This document shows, piece after piece, positions 45,934 through 55,626 of a DNA stretch of 64,000 nucleotides. Position 1 is the stretch's first letter. The number at the start of each line of letters is the position of its first letter. The translations under genes and the position numbers were made by a program. This DNA is from Cohnella nanjingensis (GTDB lineage Bacteria; Bacillota; Bacilli; Paenibacillales; Paenibacillaceae). The stretch lies in NCBI RefSeq assembly GCF_014212125.1, contig NZ_JACJVP010000026.1:62001-126000 (forward strand), given 5' to 3'. The notes beneath the pieces are model-generated. The model was not told the DNA's origin and searched no databases. It worked only from the letters and a program-made list of their open reading frames with translations.

Positions 45934-46009
45934 GCCGGACACCTCATCCTCTTGTTATCTTTATTATCTGCCCACTCTTATGAGGTGTCCACTTTTCATT
46001 CTACCTTCA

Positions 46010-46381
46010 AAAGTATCGTTACAGCGGCGCATGGAGCACGCTCGGTCCCTGTAACGATAAAAAGTATCGTTACAGCGGCGCATGGAGCACGCTCGGTCCC
46101 TGTAACGATAAAAAGTATCGTTACAGCGGCGCATGGAGCCCGTTCGGCCCCTGTAACGATAAAAAGTATCGTTACGCCACCCCAACCACCGCTTCCCGCG
46201 GCTGTAACGATAAAAAGTATCGTTGCGCCACCCCAACCACCGCACTCCGCAGCTGTAACGATAATATGTATCGTTACAGCCCCTCAACCACCGCAGCCGG
46301 TAGCTGTAACGATAAAATGTATCGTTACAGCTCCTCAACCACCGCATTCCGCAGCTGAAACGATAAAAAGTATAGTTACTG
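46010..46381. repeat. Palindromic array, family A, right part, period 51 bp
   Basis: After the remainder of the interrupted unit (46013-46048), units begin at 46049, 46100, 46151, 46202, 46253, 46304 and 46355. The arms are nearly constant, while the filler changes along the array from GGCGCATGGAGC types to CACCCCAACCACCGC and then CTCAACCACCGC types. The last unit has two stem changes (CTGAAACGATA and TATAGTTACTG). With the left part, eleven units form one array. Confidence 0.93.
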
Positions 46382-46635
46382 CCTTATCCGACGATTGAGC
46401 CGGGTACGCCGCGCCGCCGCCGAAGCGTCATGCCTCTCGTAGCAGCGACAAACTGAAGCAACTAGCCCCTCATGCCCGCCAGCGACAAACCTACTCCAAT
46501 CGGCTACCTAACCACGAAAAGAAAATACTAAAGATTCTGTGGAAGATATTCGATAGAGACAAATGCCCCTCCCCTCTATGATGGTTACAGGCGCTCCATA
46601 GCGCGATCCAACATAATCGGGGAGGGTTTTGCTTC
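46382..46635. other. Gap before the NgcE-like gene
   Basis: No gene was found. GGGGAGGG precedes the next start codon at 46636. The segment probably holds the transporter promoter, but no pair of elements stood out. Confidence 0.5.
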
Positions 46636-48036
46636 ATGGTTGTTAACAAAAAAATGGCAGCAGCCGGTCTTGCCGCAATGATGGCCGTCCTGCCGCTGGC
46701 AGGTTGCGGTTCCTCTAAAGATTCCGGCGGCAGCGAGAGCTCGCCGTCCGCATCCGCGTCCGCAACGCCATCCGCTTCGCCTTCCGCTAGCCCTAGCGAA
46801 TCCGCCAGCGCCAGCCCGAGTGCCGGCGACGCGGGACCGAAGCTGACGGGCGACTTTGAGATCCAGTACTTCGTCGGCGGCTACGGCGACAAGTGGTGGA
46901 AAAAAGTCATCGCCGACTTCAAAGCGGCGAACCCGGATCTGAACGTCATCGAAGACGGCGGCCCGAAAATCAACGATCAGAACAAACCCCGCTGGATCGG
47001 CGGCAATCCGCCCGACTTCGTGTACATCGACGGCGCCGGCCTCAATGACCGCCAAATGGTCGAAGACGGCCAGCTCGAAGACCTGACCGAATGGTTCAAG
47101 ACCGCCAAAAACGTCGACGGCACGCTCATCAGCGACATCCTGGCGCAGCCTCCCCAGCAATACGACGGCAAGATCTACAACATCCCGCTCGTCCTCAACT
47201 CCTGGGGCGTATTCTGGGACAAAGCGTTGTTCAAGGACAAGGGCTGGACCGAGCCGACCGACTTCCAATCGTTCCTCGACACCGGCGACAAGATCAAAGC
47301 GGCAGGCATCACGCCGTTCATCCACACCGGCAAATATCCGTACTACATCCAAGGCGCGATCCTGTATCCGGCGATCGTATCCGCGAACAACGACGACTAC
47401 AGCATTCTGAAGGACATGGCGGATTCCAAGGTAGACGCCTTCAAGAGCCCTGCCGTCATGGCCGGCTTGCAGCAGATCGTCGAGCTGCGCGACAAAGGCT
47501 TCATCGACAAAGCTTCGATCCAAATCAACCATACCGACTCGCAAATGTCGTTCCTGCAGCACAAAGACGCCTTCATCCCGAACGGTCTGTGGCTGCCGAA
47601 CGAGATGAGCAAGGATATCCCGTCCGGCTTCGACTTCGGCTTCATTCCATCGGTTACGCAAAAAGCCGGCGGCAAAGTGGTCGCCAACACGTCCACCGCA
47701 ACCGTCGCCATCGCTTCGAAGGCGAAGAACAAAGAAGCGGCCAAAGCGTTCCTGTCCTTCATCTTCTCCGAAGCCCAAGCATCGCAATGGGCCGAGCTGA
47801 GCGGCGCGCCTTCGAATATCAAGGGCGACATCTCCAGCTCCAGCGCGCCTAACTTCGTCAAGGATGCCGCCAAGTTCCTGACGGATCCGAACACCGTCGT
47901 CATCCCGACGATCACGTTTAACGCCGACGTCGAGAAGGTCATGTGGGACGCGACGGACGCCCTCACCATCGGCAAGATCACGCCGGACGAATGGGTGAAG
48001 CGCGTCACGGACGCAGCCGCCAAAGTGAAGAAGTAA
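46636..48036 (+). CDS. NgcE-like sugar ABC transporter substrate-binding lipoprotein
   Basis: The 466-residue lipoprotein has a signal peptide and lipobox LAGC (Cys24), then a Ser/Ala/Pro linker of about 35 residues (SASPSAS-type repeats), then a family 1 solute-binding domain. The start FEIQYFVGGYGDKWWKK and the segment WIGGNPPDFVYIDGAG resemble the N-acetylglucosamine/diacetylchitobiose-binding NgcE group. An oligosaccharide is a likely ligand; the precise one is inference. Two permease genes follow. A hairpin between this gene and the first permease may keep binding-protein levels above permease levels. Confidence 0.85.
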   Translation: MVVNKKMAAAGLAAMMAVLPLAGCGSSKDSGGSESSPSASASATPSASPSASPSESASASPSAGDAGPKLTGDFEIQYFVGGYGDKWWKKVIADFKAANPDLNVIEDGGPKINDQNKPRWIGGNPPDFVYIDGAGLNDRQMVEDGQLEDLTEWFKTAKNVDGTLISDILAQPPQQYDGKIYNIPLVLNSWGVFWDKALFKDKGWTEPTDFQSFLDTGDKIKAAGITPFIHTGKYPYYIQGAILYPAIVSANNDDYSILKDMADSKVDAFKSPAVMAGLQQIVELRDKGFIDKASIQINHTDSQMSFLQHKDAFIPNGLWLPNEMSKDIPSGFDFGFIPSVTQKAGGKVVANTSTATVAIASKAKNKEAAKAFLSFIFSEAQASQWAELSGAPSNIKGDISSSSAPNFVKDAAKFLTDPNTVVIPTITFNADVEKVMWDATDALTIGKITPDEWVKRVTDAAAKVKK

Positions 48037-48061
48037 CACGGCTACACGACTACAGAAAAAA

Positions 48062-48101
48062 GCGAAAGGAGACCTTGGCATACGCCTTGGCCTCCTTTCG
48101 C
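48062..48101 (+). terminator. Intercistronic hairpin between binding-protein and permease genes
   Basis: GCGAAAGGAG and CTCCTTTCGC arms with an extended inner stem (gaCC/GG) lie 26 bases after the binding-protein stop and 28 bases before the permease start. No long T-tract follows, so it is more likely an mRNA-stabilising or partial-termination element than a full terminator. Confidence 0.7.
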
Positions 48102-48128
48102 GAATGACTTGAAAGGACGGGGTCAAAC

Positions 48129-49034
48129 GTGAAGACATCCGGAACGGCTAAATGGCAGCGCAACGTCTTCATTGCCAGCTTCACCATTCCTACCCTTCTG
48201 TTCTTCTGCATCTTCACCATCTATCCGGTAATCAAAGCCTTGTACTATTCGATGTTCGACTGGTCCGGCATGTCCGACCATATGGACTTCATCGGACTTC
48301 AGAACTTCAAGGATATGTTCCGCGATCCGATTGTCTGGCAAGCGCTCGGCAACGACTATTTCCTCGTCGCGGGGAAGGTCGTCGGCATCATGCTCCTCGC
48401 CACCTTCTTCGCCGTCGCGCTCACGCGTTTCAACTTCAAGCTGGCGGGCTTCTTCCGCTCGATCTTCTTCATCCCGAACGTGATCTCTGTGGTCGTCATC
48501 GGCGTCCTCTGGAATTTCATATACAATCCGCAGATCGGCTTCCTGAACGCGTTCCTGTCGCTGTTCACCAAAGAACCCGTCACGATCACCTGGCTCGGCT
48601 TCACCTCCCATACGATCTGGATGCTGCTGCCCCCCTCGATCTGGGCCGGTATCGGCTTCTATATGATCCTCCTTATCGCCGCCATCCAGAACGTGCCGGA
48701 ATCGCTCTACGAAGCTTCCGACCTCGAAGGGTCGAACCAGTGGCAGCAGTTCCGCAGCATCACGATGCCGCTCGTCTGGGAGCAGATGAAGGTGTCGATC
48801 CTGAACATCATGATGACGACGCTGAACGGCTCGTTCGTCATCGTCTGGATCATGACGGAAGGCGGTCCGGACAATTCTACGCAAGTCATGGGCTCTTATC
48901 TCTATCAGATGGCGTTCCGGCAGTATCACTTCGGGTTCGGCGCCGCGATCGGCGTGCTGATCCTCGCGACCTCGCTCGTCACGACCGTCATTTTGCAGCG
49001 CGTCCTTCGTCAAGAGACGATTGAGATGAGCTAG
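48129..49034 (+). CDS. Sugar ABC transporter permease (MalF/UgpA-like)
   Basis: The 301-residue inner-membrane protein has six helices and the cytoplasmic EAA loop (YEASDLEGSNQWQQFRSITM) that contacts the ATPase. It should pair with the permease at 49050 and the NgcE-like binding protein. The start is a GTG at 48129 after GGACGGGGTC. No ATPase gene lies here; such transporters commonly share a genome-wide MsmK-type ATPase. Confidence 0.9.
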   Translation: MKTSGTAKWQRNVFIASFTIPTLLFFCIFTIYPVIKALYYSMFDWSGMSDHMDFIGLQNFKDMFRDPIVWQALGNDYFLVAGKVVGIMLLATFFAVALTRFNFKLAGFFRSIFFIPNVISVVVIGVLWNFIYNPQIGFLNAFLSLFTKEPVTITWLGFTSHTIWMLLPPSIWAGIGFYMILLIAAIQNVPESLYEASDLEGSNQWQQFRSITMPLVWEQMKVSILNIMMTTLNGSFVIVWIMTEGGPDNSTQVMGSYLYQMAFRQYHFGFGAAIGVLILATSLVTTVILQRVLRQETIEMS

Positions 49035-49049
49035 GGGGAGGACCTACAG

Positions 49050-49895
49050 ATGAATATCGGAATACGCAATCCCGTCGCCAAAACTTGTTTCTATGCGGTC
49101 CTGCTGATCTGGAGCTTCTTCGTCCTCTATCCGCTGCTCTGGACGCTGCTCGACGCCCTGAAGAACAACGAGCAATTTCTGCGCAACGCGCCGTGGGCGC
49201 TGCCGAAGCTGCCGCTGCTCTGGTCCAACTTCTCCTATGTCTGGAATAAATATAACTTCGATTCGTACTTCATCAACTCGCTCGTCATCACGACCGGCTC
49301 CACGCTGCTCGGACTGCTGCTCTCGGCCTCGACGTCCTACGTCATCGGCCGCTATCCGTTCCGGGGAAGCAACGCGCTGTATTTGTTCTATATCGCGTCG
49401 ATGATGGTTCCGTTCGTACTCGCGCTGATTCCGCTGTTCTTCCTGCTCAATTCTTTGCACTTGATCAATACGTCCATCGGCCTAATATTGGTCTATGCAT
49501 CCAGCGTATTGGCGTTCGGCATCTTCGTCCTGGTCGGCTTCTTCCGGTCGCTGCCGAAGGAGCTCGAGGAGTCGGCCGTCATGGACGGCGCTTCGTACTA
49601 CGGCACCTTCTTCCGCATCATGCTGCCGCTGTCCCAGCCGGGGCTCATCACGGTGGCGATCATCAACGTCCTGAACATCTGGAACGAATACGTCGTCGGT
49701 ACGATCCTCATCAACGACCCGAAGCACTATACGCTGCCGGTGGAGATCGGCGTCATGCAGCAGGAGATGCAGTACCGGACGGAGTGGGGTCCGCTGTTCG
49801 CCGCCCTCCTCTTCACGATCGTGCCGGTCCTCGTCGTCTATATCGTCTTCCAACGCAAGATCGCGAGCGGCATTACGGCCGGCGCCGTCAAATAA
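49050..49895 (+). CDS. Sugar ABC transporter permease (MalG/UgpE-like)
   Basis: The 281-residue inner-membrane protein has six helices and the EAA loop (EESAVMDGASYYGTFFRIML). It is the partner of the permease encoded 15 bases upstream. GGGGGAGGAC precedes its ATG. The next gene follows after 22 bases and is probably co-transcribed. Confidence 0.9.
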   Translation: MNIGIRNPVAKTCFYAVLLIWSFFVLYPLLWTLLDALKNNEQFLRNAPWALPKLPLLWSNFSYVWNKYNFDSYFINSLVITTGSTLLGLLLSASTSYVIGRYPFRGSNALYLFYIASMMVPFVLALIPLFFLLNSLHLINTSIGLILVYASSVLAFGIFVLVGFFRSLPKELEESAVMDGASYYGTFFRIMLPLSQPGLITVAIINVLNIWNEYVVGTILINDPKHYTLPVEIGVMQQEMQYRTEWGPLFAALLFTIVPVLVVYIVFQRKIASGITAGAVK

Positions 49896-49917
49896 CGAAT
49901 GAAACAGGTGTTGCTTC

Positions 49918-51141
49918 GTGTCCCCTGAAATGCGCAAGCTGCTCCTCATGAACGCGGTCACCTCGGTCGTGACCATCTATATCGGCATCTTCGTCAATCT
50001 GTACATCTGGCAAGCCCACGGCCGAATCGCCGAGGTGTCCCTCTACAACATGACGATGTTCATCGCGTGGGGGTTCGCCTTCGCGGCGGCGGCCAAGCTG
50101 CTGACCCGCTTCTCCATCCGCTTGCCGCTCGGCGTCTCCGCATTGTGCGGCGGCGCCGCCTTTGCTTACCTGATGACCGTACATCTCGACAACCGGACCC
50201 TCTGGATCATCCTCCTGGGCATCCCCGTCGGCGCGATGTTCGGTCTCTCTTCCGCCGCGCAGAACCTCGGCGTCGCGAGCCAAGGCAAGAGCAGCGAGTT
50301 CGCGCCGTACTTCGCGGCGGTGGGCGTCCTGATGCAGATGCTGTCCATGGCGGTACCGTTCGTCTCCGCCAAGGCGATCGATCTGTATGGCTACGGCGGC
50401 TCGTTCGGGCTCATGCTCCTCTTTCTCGTCCTGATGCTGATCTTCGCCTTGCGCATGCCCCGCATCGCCCTGCCGAAGCCGGCGAACGACGCCGAGCCGG
50501 CCGGCTTCGGCAAGTTCGGCTTCCGCGACGCCTTCGGACAGCCGGGCGCCGGCTGGATCTTCGGCTCCCTGCTCGCGGCGGGCGTATTCCTTCAGTTCCA
50601 GAACCTGTTCACGCTGCTGTTCACGTTCTCCGTGACGCAGAACAAGATGCTCATCGCGCTGCTGAACGTGCTCTACACGCTGTCTTCCTTGCTCGGCTTG
50701 CTGCTGTACCGCAAGATTCGGATGAACGAGAACCGTTGGCTGTGGATCGGCACGACGCTGCTCGCGGTCGGCTTCCTGGCCGCGCTGCTCCACGTGCCGG
50801 CGGCGCTGATCGTCTCCAACTTCCTGACGACGTTCGGCATGTTCTACTTTCAGACCGTATGGAACGCGCAGCAATTCCGGTTCATCCAACGCTACGGCGG
50901 CAACCGGCAGACCTCCTTCCTCGTCTGGCGGGAGTGCATCCTCGTCGCGACGCGCTGCGTCCTGCTCGCCCTGACGATGTCGCTCTCCGAGCTCCGAGGC
51001 GCGCTGTTCGCGACGATCGTCGCAATCACGATCGCCTGCATGCTGGCCATTCCGCTGCTGCAGAATCGCGCCCTCCGCGCGAGCGCCGCAAGATCGGCCT
51101 GCTTCGTCGTCTCGGAAACGGGCGAGGTCGCAAGGAAATGA
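49918..51141 (+). CDS. MFS transporter
   Basis: The 407-residue protein has about twelve membrane helices with a central cytoplasmic loop near residues 175-200, the MFS layout. The substrate is unknown. Its position behind the sugar permeases suggests a related carbohydrate or a breakdown product. The start is GTG at 49918 with AGGTG upstream. A strong terminator follows. Confidence 0.8.
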   Translation: MSPEMRKLLLMNAVTSVVTIYIGIFVNLYIWQAHGRIAEVSLYNMTMFIAWGFAFAAAAKLLTRFSIRLPLGVSALCGGAAFAYLMTVHLDNRTLWIILLGIPVGAMFGLSSAAQNLGVASQGKSSEFAPYFAAVGVLMQMLSMAVPFVSAKAIDLYGYGGSFGLMLLFLVLMLIFALRMPRIALPKPANDAEPAGFGKFGFRDAFGQPGAGWIFGSLLAAGVFLQFQNLFTLLFTFSVTQNKMLIALLNVLYTLSSLLGLLLYRKIRMNENRWLWIGTTLLAVGFLAALLHVPAALIVSNFLTTFGMFYFQTVWNAQQFRFIQRYGGNRQTSFLVWRECILVATRCVLLALTMSLSELRGALFATIVAITIACMLAIPLLQNRALRASAARSACFVVSETGEVARK

Positions 51142-51177
51142 TTCGGCATGAACCGGATCCCTGCGGAAACGCAAAAA

Positions 51178-51213
51178 GCCCGTCCCGGGACGATCCATTG
51201 GCCCGGGACGGGC
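51178..51213 (+). terminator. Terminator of the sugar transporter operon
   Basis: GCCCGTCCCGGG and CCCGGGACGGGC arms, followed by GTTTGTT, 36 bases past the MFS stop. Confidence 0.85.
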
Positions 51214-51528
51214 GTTTGTTATCGGGATCGGAGATTCGTCCGGGCGACGGGCGCTAGAGCATCGGCGCTGCCCTGGCGCTCACTCCCAGCGGAACCGGGA
51301 GAGCCCGTCGGCTGCCGAATAATCTGAAAACTAAAACAAGCTGCCGGACATTTCGCACACATCGTTTGGCCAATCCAGAATATATTGAATAACACGCACC
51401 AAGTAAAAACGGCTTTGCCGTCCTCCTAGACGGCGATACGTTTTTATCGGAGACAGATCAGCAAAGGATAGGTGAAACTTATACTTTCTGATCCGTGAAC
51501 CCAAAGGTGACGAAGGTGGTGTCTGTCC
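51214..51528. other. Gap with one compound hairpin, upstream of the YhbH-like genes
   Basis: TAAAAACG (51404-51411) pairs with CGTTTTTA (51439-51446), and GCCGTC/GACGGC pairs inside it. It could be a terminator or the leader structure of the YhbH-like transcript. No gene was found. Confidence 0.5.
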
Positions 51529-52197
51529 ATGACCGAACCGTCATTCATTCTATCCCGCGAGGACTGGTCGCTGCATCGCAAGGGCTATCAGGATCAGTCC
51601 CGCCATCAGCAGAAGGTCCGCGAAGCCATCAAGCAGAACTTGCCGGATCTGCTCTCCGAGGAGAATATCGTGCTGTCCGACGGGAGACAGATCATTAAGA
51701 TTCCGATCCGCAGCCTCGACGAATATCACTTCGTGTACAACCACAACAAGAAGAAGCACGTCGGTCAAGGCGACGGGGACAGCCAGGTCGGCGACGTCCT
51801 CGGCACCGATCCGGCCGACAAAGGCGGCAAAGGCGAAGGCGCGGGCAGCGAACCCGGCGAAGACGTCGTGGAAGCGGAGATCTCGATCGCCGAGCTGGAG
51901 AGCTTGCTGTTCGAAGAGCTGGAGCTGCCCTATCTGAAGCGCAAGGACAAGGAGATCATCGAGTCGACGGAGATCCGGTTCACCGATGTCCGCCGCAAGG
52001 GCATCATGTCCAACATCGACAAGAAACGGACCATCCTCGAGAATTTGCGGCGCAATTCGCGGGAAGGCCACGCGGAGATTCACGGCATCTCGCCGGACGA
52101 CCTTCGGTTCAAGACGTGGGAAGAGATCGTCAAGCCGCAGAACAACGCCGTCATCCTCGCGATGATGGATACGTCCGGTTCCCCGGGTGCGGCATAA
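51529..52197 (+). CDS. Truncated YhbH-like (DUF444) paralogue lacking the VWA-like half
   Basis: The 222-residue protein is clearly related to the N-terminal half of the full-length YhbH-like protein that follows. The shared signature is [20 protein letters not shown], then the [17 protein letters not shown] segment and the [15 protein letters not shown] region. It ends with AMMDTSGS followed by PGAA and a stop. The complete protein continues from this MIDAS-like DTSGS into a von Willebrand-like domain. Its ATG has GAAGGTGG upstream. The two copies differ at many residues, so the duplication is not recent. It is either a pseudogene or a short regulatory paralogue. Confidence 0.75.
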   Translation: MTEPSFILSREDWSLHRKGYQDQSRHQQKVREAIKQNLPDLLSEENIVLSDGRQIIKIPIRSLDEYHFVYNHNKKKHVGQGDGDSQVGDVLGTDPADKGGKGEGAGSEPGEDVVEAEISIAELESLLFEELELPYLKRKDKEIIESTEIRFTDVRRKGIMSNIDKKRTILENLRRNSREGHAEIHGISPDDLRFKTWEEIVKPQNNAVILAMMDTSGSPGAA

Positions 52198-52228
52198 GCA
52201 ACGATTCGCGGTTGGAGGTGATGCGGCC

Positions 52229-53374
52229 GTGACGGAGCCGCTTTTTATTGTGTCCAAGGAAGATTGGTCGCTGCATCGCAAAGGGTATCAAGACCAGACC
52301 CGGCACCAGCAGAAGGTGCGGGAGGCCCTCCGGCAAAATCTGCCCGATCTCGTCACCGACGAGAGCATCCTCGCGGCCAACGGCCAACAGATCGTCAAGA
52401 TCCCGATTCGGAGCCTGGACGAATATCACTTCGTCTACAATCACAACAAATCCAAGCATGTGGGGCAAGGCGACGGCGACTCCCGGGTGGGAGACGTCCT
52501 CGGCACCGATCCTCAGGAAGCCCGGGGACCCGGCAAGGGCGAGGGCGCGGGCGATCAGCCCGGCATCGACTACTACGAGACGGAGGTCCCGATCGCGGAG
52601 GTCGAACAGTTGCTCTTCGAGGAATTGGAGCTTCCCCGTCTGGAGCAAAAAGACAAGAAGCAGATGAGCGAGACGGAGATCCTCTTCAACGACGTCCGCA
52701 AAAAAGGGATCGTCTCCAATATCGACAAGAAGCGAACGATCCTGGAGAACCTGCGGCGGAACGCCCGGGACGGTCATCCCGCGGTCGGGGCGATCTCGCC
52801 GGACGATATCCGCTACCGCACGTGGAACGAAGTCGAGCGCCCGCACTCGAACGCGGTCATCCTCGCCCTCATGGACACTTCCGGAAGCATGGGCAATTAC
52901 GAGAAGTTCGCGGCGAGAAGTTTCTTTTTCTGGGCGGCCCGCTTCCTGCGGACCAAATACGAGAAGGTCGAGATCGTCTTCATCGCCCACCACACCGAGG
53001 CCAGAGAAGTGACCGAGGAGGAATTCTTCACCCGGGGCGAGAGCGGCGGCACCATCTGCTCTTCGGCCTACCTCAAGGCGCTGGAGATCATCGACTCGCG
53101 GTATCCCGCTTCGGACTACAATATCTACCCGATTCATTTCTCCGACGGGGACAATCTGACCTCGGACAACGAGCGATGCATCCGGCTCATCAACGAGCTG
53201 ATGCGGCGGTCCAACATGTTCGGCTACGGCGAAGTGAACCAGTACAACCGTTCGAGCACGCTGATGTCCGCCTACAAGCATATCGACGATCCGAAGTTCA
53301 TGTATTACGTGATCAAGGACAAAACCGACGTATTTCTGGCGCTCAAGCATCTGTTCCGCAAGCAGCCTCATTGA
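52229..53374 (+). CDS. yhbH: YhbH-like sporulation protein (DUF444, VWA-type)
   Basis: The 381-residue protein matches YhbH/YeaH. The N-terminal part begins [19 protein letters not shown], and the C-terminal part has a von Willebrand factor A-like domain with the MIDAS start DTSGSMGNY, followed by [17 protein letters not shown] and [13 protein letters not shown]. In Bacillus it is made during sporulation and often accompanies a PrkA-type kinase gene, which is not present here. The GTG at 52229 has GGAGG nine bases upstream; a longer frame lacks this. A 46-base piece of its coding sequence (53179-53224) is duplicated at 55771. Confidence 0.88.
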   Translation: MTEPLFIVSKEDWSLHRKGYQDQTRHQQKVREALRQNLPDLVTDESILAANGQQIVKIPIRSLDEYHFVYNHNKSKHVGQGDGDSRVGDVLGTDPQEARGPGKGEGAGDQPGIDYYETEVPIAEVEQLLFEELELPRLEQKDKKQMSETEILFNDVRKKGIVSNIDKKRTILENLRRNARDGHPAVGAISPDDIRYRTWNEVERPHSNAVILALMDTSGSMGNYEKFAARSFFFWAARFLRTKYEKVEIVFIAHHTEAREVTEEEFFTRGESGGTICSSAYLKALEIIDSRYPASDYNIYPIHFSDGDNLTSDNERCIRLINELMRRSNMFGYGEVNQYNRSSTLMSAYKHIDDPKFMYYVIKDKTDVFLALKHLFRKQPH

Positions 53375-53415
53375 AGCAGCGGAATGAATGCCTGAGACGC
53401 AACATTCAACCGCCG

Positions 53416-53446
53416 AAGAAGGAGCCGGTCATGGGCTCCTTCTTTT
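53416..53446 (+). terminator. Terminator of the YhbH-like gene
   Basis: AAGAAGGAGCC and GGCTCCTTCTT arms followed by TT, 40 bases past the stop. The rest of the gap to 53707 shows no gene; it is somewhat AT-rich and holds AGGAGGGG before the next start. Confidence 0.8.
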
Positions 53447-53707
53447 CATTGAAACGGACATCTTCGGCTGATGTTTGGGGAAAGAGTGCATAAGTCCCAA
53501 CCCGGATATGAACATAACTGTTGGTTCCTGCGACCTCTTACATGTTTTTGGTTAATTGGAACTAGGAGGAAAATTCGCTGAAAAAAAGTACATCTTATTC
53601 TCCATTTAATCAGGTGGAAATACTCATATCTCTCTCTAAATCTCCTGTGATACATTAGGGGCGTCATCAACCACTGCGGCGATCTGTCGCACAGGAGGGG
53701 AAACGAT

Positions 53708-55615
53708 ATGAAGTTGGGGTTTAACAAGAAGGTATGGCTGATCTTTTGTCTCACAGCTTGCTTCATGCTTCCGGCGATGGCTTACGCGGATGAGGGCGCA
53801 CCCCCAGCTAACCTGATCGAGGTTTATCGGACCGATGGGCAGTTGCTTGACTTCGACGCGGAGAAGGCACTCGTCTACGAGCCGCAAAGTCAGAAGGTAC
53901 GGATCGAACAATTGGACGGGAGCGCATCAATAGAGATCGCAACGGATATTGCAACGAAGCCGGATCAGGCAACGCTTACTACGGAAGGGGCTATTTTTCA
54001 CCTGCCAGGAGTGAAGGGGGAATCGATCGAGTATCGCAACGGTACGCTTCAGAGGCTGCAAGCTTATTATTGGACGGTAAACGGTCCATATGTGGCCTAT
54101 TATGACAGCTCCGGAACGGACGGCTCTATGGATGGGCCGGGGACGAACGGACTCCGTCTGCGCCATGGCAATACGGTGGAGACGATCGTTAACCCGATTA
54201 ATCATTATTGGCCGCTTGGAGAGGCAAAGATTTTGGATGACGGAACCGTTCTATATTCCTTCGTGGATCAATTGTTCCGTTACCAAGCGGGCACGAGTAC
54301 GGCCTTGACGAAAAAACCCACAACTACAAACGAAAGGGAGTCGGATGACAATAAAATTGCGTCGGATGGCCAATCCATTCTATATCTTAACTTTAATCCC
54401 GAACCTGTTCTTCAACTCCTCACCGATTCGGAGCCCATCACGTTATTCGGCCCTTATTCAGACCTCTTCGGTAAATATGCGGATATTCTTCGCCAGGAGA
54501 ATCTGGCTATCGCTGGGGGTTGGGCTGCATTTCCGCGGTTGGACGAAGATCGGCAAGTCACGCTCTGGCTTCGCTCTCCGGAAGGAGAAGAAAAGCAGAT
54601 CGGTTCAGGCAACGCCGGGTATAAACTGCAAGCGCTGTCCCCTGCCGGGGACGTGGTCTACAGTCTAACGGAGGAAGGTTCGACCCGTTACTTCCTTAAC
54701 CGCGCGGGTGCGGAGGGAAGAACGCGAGTCGAAGCGGAAGTGCCGTCGGGCGAGGCGAGATGGCTGAACGATGCCTGGTGGTTCTCGACGGATACCGGCG
54801 TATACAAGCTGTCCGAGGGAGAACCTTCGATCGAGTCGCTGACAGCCGATCCTGGCGAACTGAGCCTGCTGGTCGGCGAGGAAAGACAGCTTGCTATAAT
54901 CGCTAATATCACCGGCGGTCAGGCGATGGAGGTTACGAAAGACAGCGAGTATGTCTCATCGGATCCAACGGTTTCAACGGTCGTTCAAGGCGGACTCGTT
55001 AAAGGTGTTGCAGCCGGCACCTCTCAGATTACCGCGTCCTACCGAGGGAAAGAAGTGAAGGTAGCGGTCAAGGTAGAGAATGCTGCTCCGACCGTGCAGC
55101 GATTGTTCTTCACCCCGAGCGAGCTTCGTACCGAAGTCGGCGTGACGAAGACGTTCCAGTTGTTTGCGAAATACAGCGACGGAACGGAGAGGGATGTGAC
55201 TGCCGAAGCTGAACTGATCTCATCCGACTCTTCCGTTGCAGCCCTGACTACGGCGGGGAACGAAGTGAAGGGTATTGCGACAGGCTCGGCGTTCATCCAC
55301 GCTACCTTCGGGGGAGCAGCAGCAACGCTGACCGTAAACGTAGCGGCTCCCAGCGGTTACGTGAAGGAGCTGTTCACGCTCGGCAAGAAGTGGAAGCTGT
55401 CGGTAGGGCAGTCGCGAAACCTTGTGGTCTATGCGGACTACAGCGACGGCCGCTGGGAGGATGTCTCGATTCGTTCTGCCTATAGCTCTTCTAATCCTGC
55501 CGTTGCAAGCGTGGATGCCGAAGGAAAGGTGCAAGCGTTGTCTCCGGGCGTCGCCAATGTGAAGATTACATTCAATGGCGCGCAGAAGCTCTTTAAGATT
55601 AAGGTTTCGAAATAA
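53708..55615 (+). CDS. Secreted protein with three Ig-like (Big2) domains
   Basis: The 635-residue precursor has a signal peptide cleaved near residue 27 (AYA before DEG). Residues about 30-370 form an unassigned region with repeated beta-strands that may be a propeller. Three Big2-type immunoglobulin-like domains follow at about 373-458, 463-545 and 553-634, each starting with a LTADPGEL- or FFTPSEL-like strand and ending in a GxxxITASYRG-like strand. No SLH domain or sortase motif is visible, so attachment is unclear. It may bind a surface polymer. AGGAGGGG precedes the ATG, and a terminator follows. Confidence 0.75.
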   Translation: MKLGFNKKVWLIFCLTACFMLPAMAYADEGAPPANLIEVYRTDGQLLDFDAEKALVYEPQSQKVRIEQLDGSASIEIATDIATKPDQATLTTEGAIFHLPGVKGESIEYRNGTLQRLQAYYWTVNGPYVAYYDSSGTDGSMDGPGTNGLRLRHGNTVETIVNPINHYWPLGEAKILDDGTVLYSFVDQLFRYQAGTSTALTKKPTTTNERESDDNKIASDGQSILYLNFNPEPVLQLLTDSEPITLFGPYSDLFGKYADILRQENLAIAGGWAAFPRLDEDRQVTLWLRSPEGEEKQIGSGNAGYKLQALSPAGDVVYSLTEEGSTRYFLNRAGAEGRTRVEAEVPSGEARWLNDAWWFSTDTGVYKLSEGEPSIESLTADPGELSLLVGEERQLAIIANITGGQAMEVTKDSEYVSSDPTVSTVVQGGLVKGVAAGTSQITASYRGKEVKVAVKVENAAPTVQRLFFTPSELRTEVGVTKTFQLFAKYSDGTERDVTAEAELISSDSSVAALTTAGNEVKGIATGSAFIHATFGGAAATLTVNVAAPSGYVKELFTLGKKWKLSVGQSRNLVVYADYSDGRWEDVSIRSAYSSSNPAVASVDAEGKVQALSPGVANVKITFNGAQKLFKIKVSK

Positions 55616-55626
55616 ATGTAAAATAG

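Larger units (their letters stand above)
44723..46009 (-). mobile_element. IS3-family (IS150-like) insertion sequence, apparently intact
   Basis: The 1287-base element begins TGGACC and ends in CA. Its imperfect terminal inverted repeats share the segments AAAGTaGACAC and CATAAGAG near each end. It carries two overlapping transposase frames joined by a likely programmed frameshift. AAA occurs on both flanks (44720-44722 and 46010-46012), consistent with a 3-bp target duplication, although the A-rich target leaves the exact edge uncertain. Removing the element with one AAA restores a perfect 51-bp unit. GC content is lower than the host genes. Confidence 0.93.

Noticed and set aside
44555-46381. 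Possible CRISPR array
   Set aside because: Repeat plus filler length is regular, but the fillers are themselves repeated from unit to unit, the repeats are near-perfect palindromes, and no cas gene lies nearby.
45847-46398. 183-residue plus-strand reading frame with 17-residue repeats
   Set aside because: It runs out of the IS end into the palindromic array; the repeats follow from the 51-bp period.
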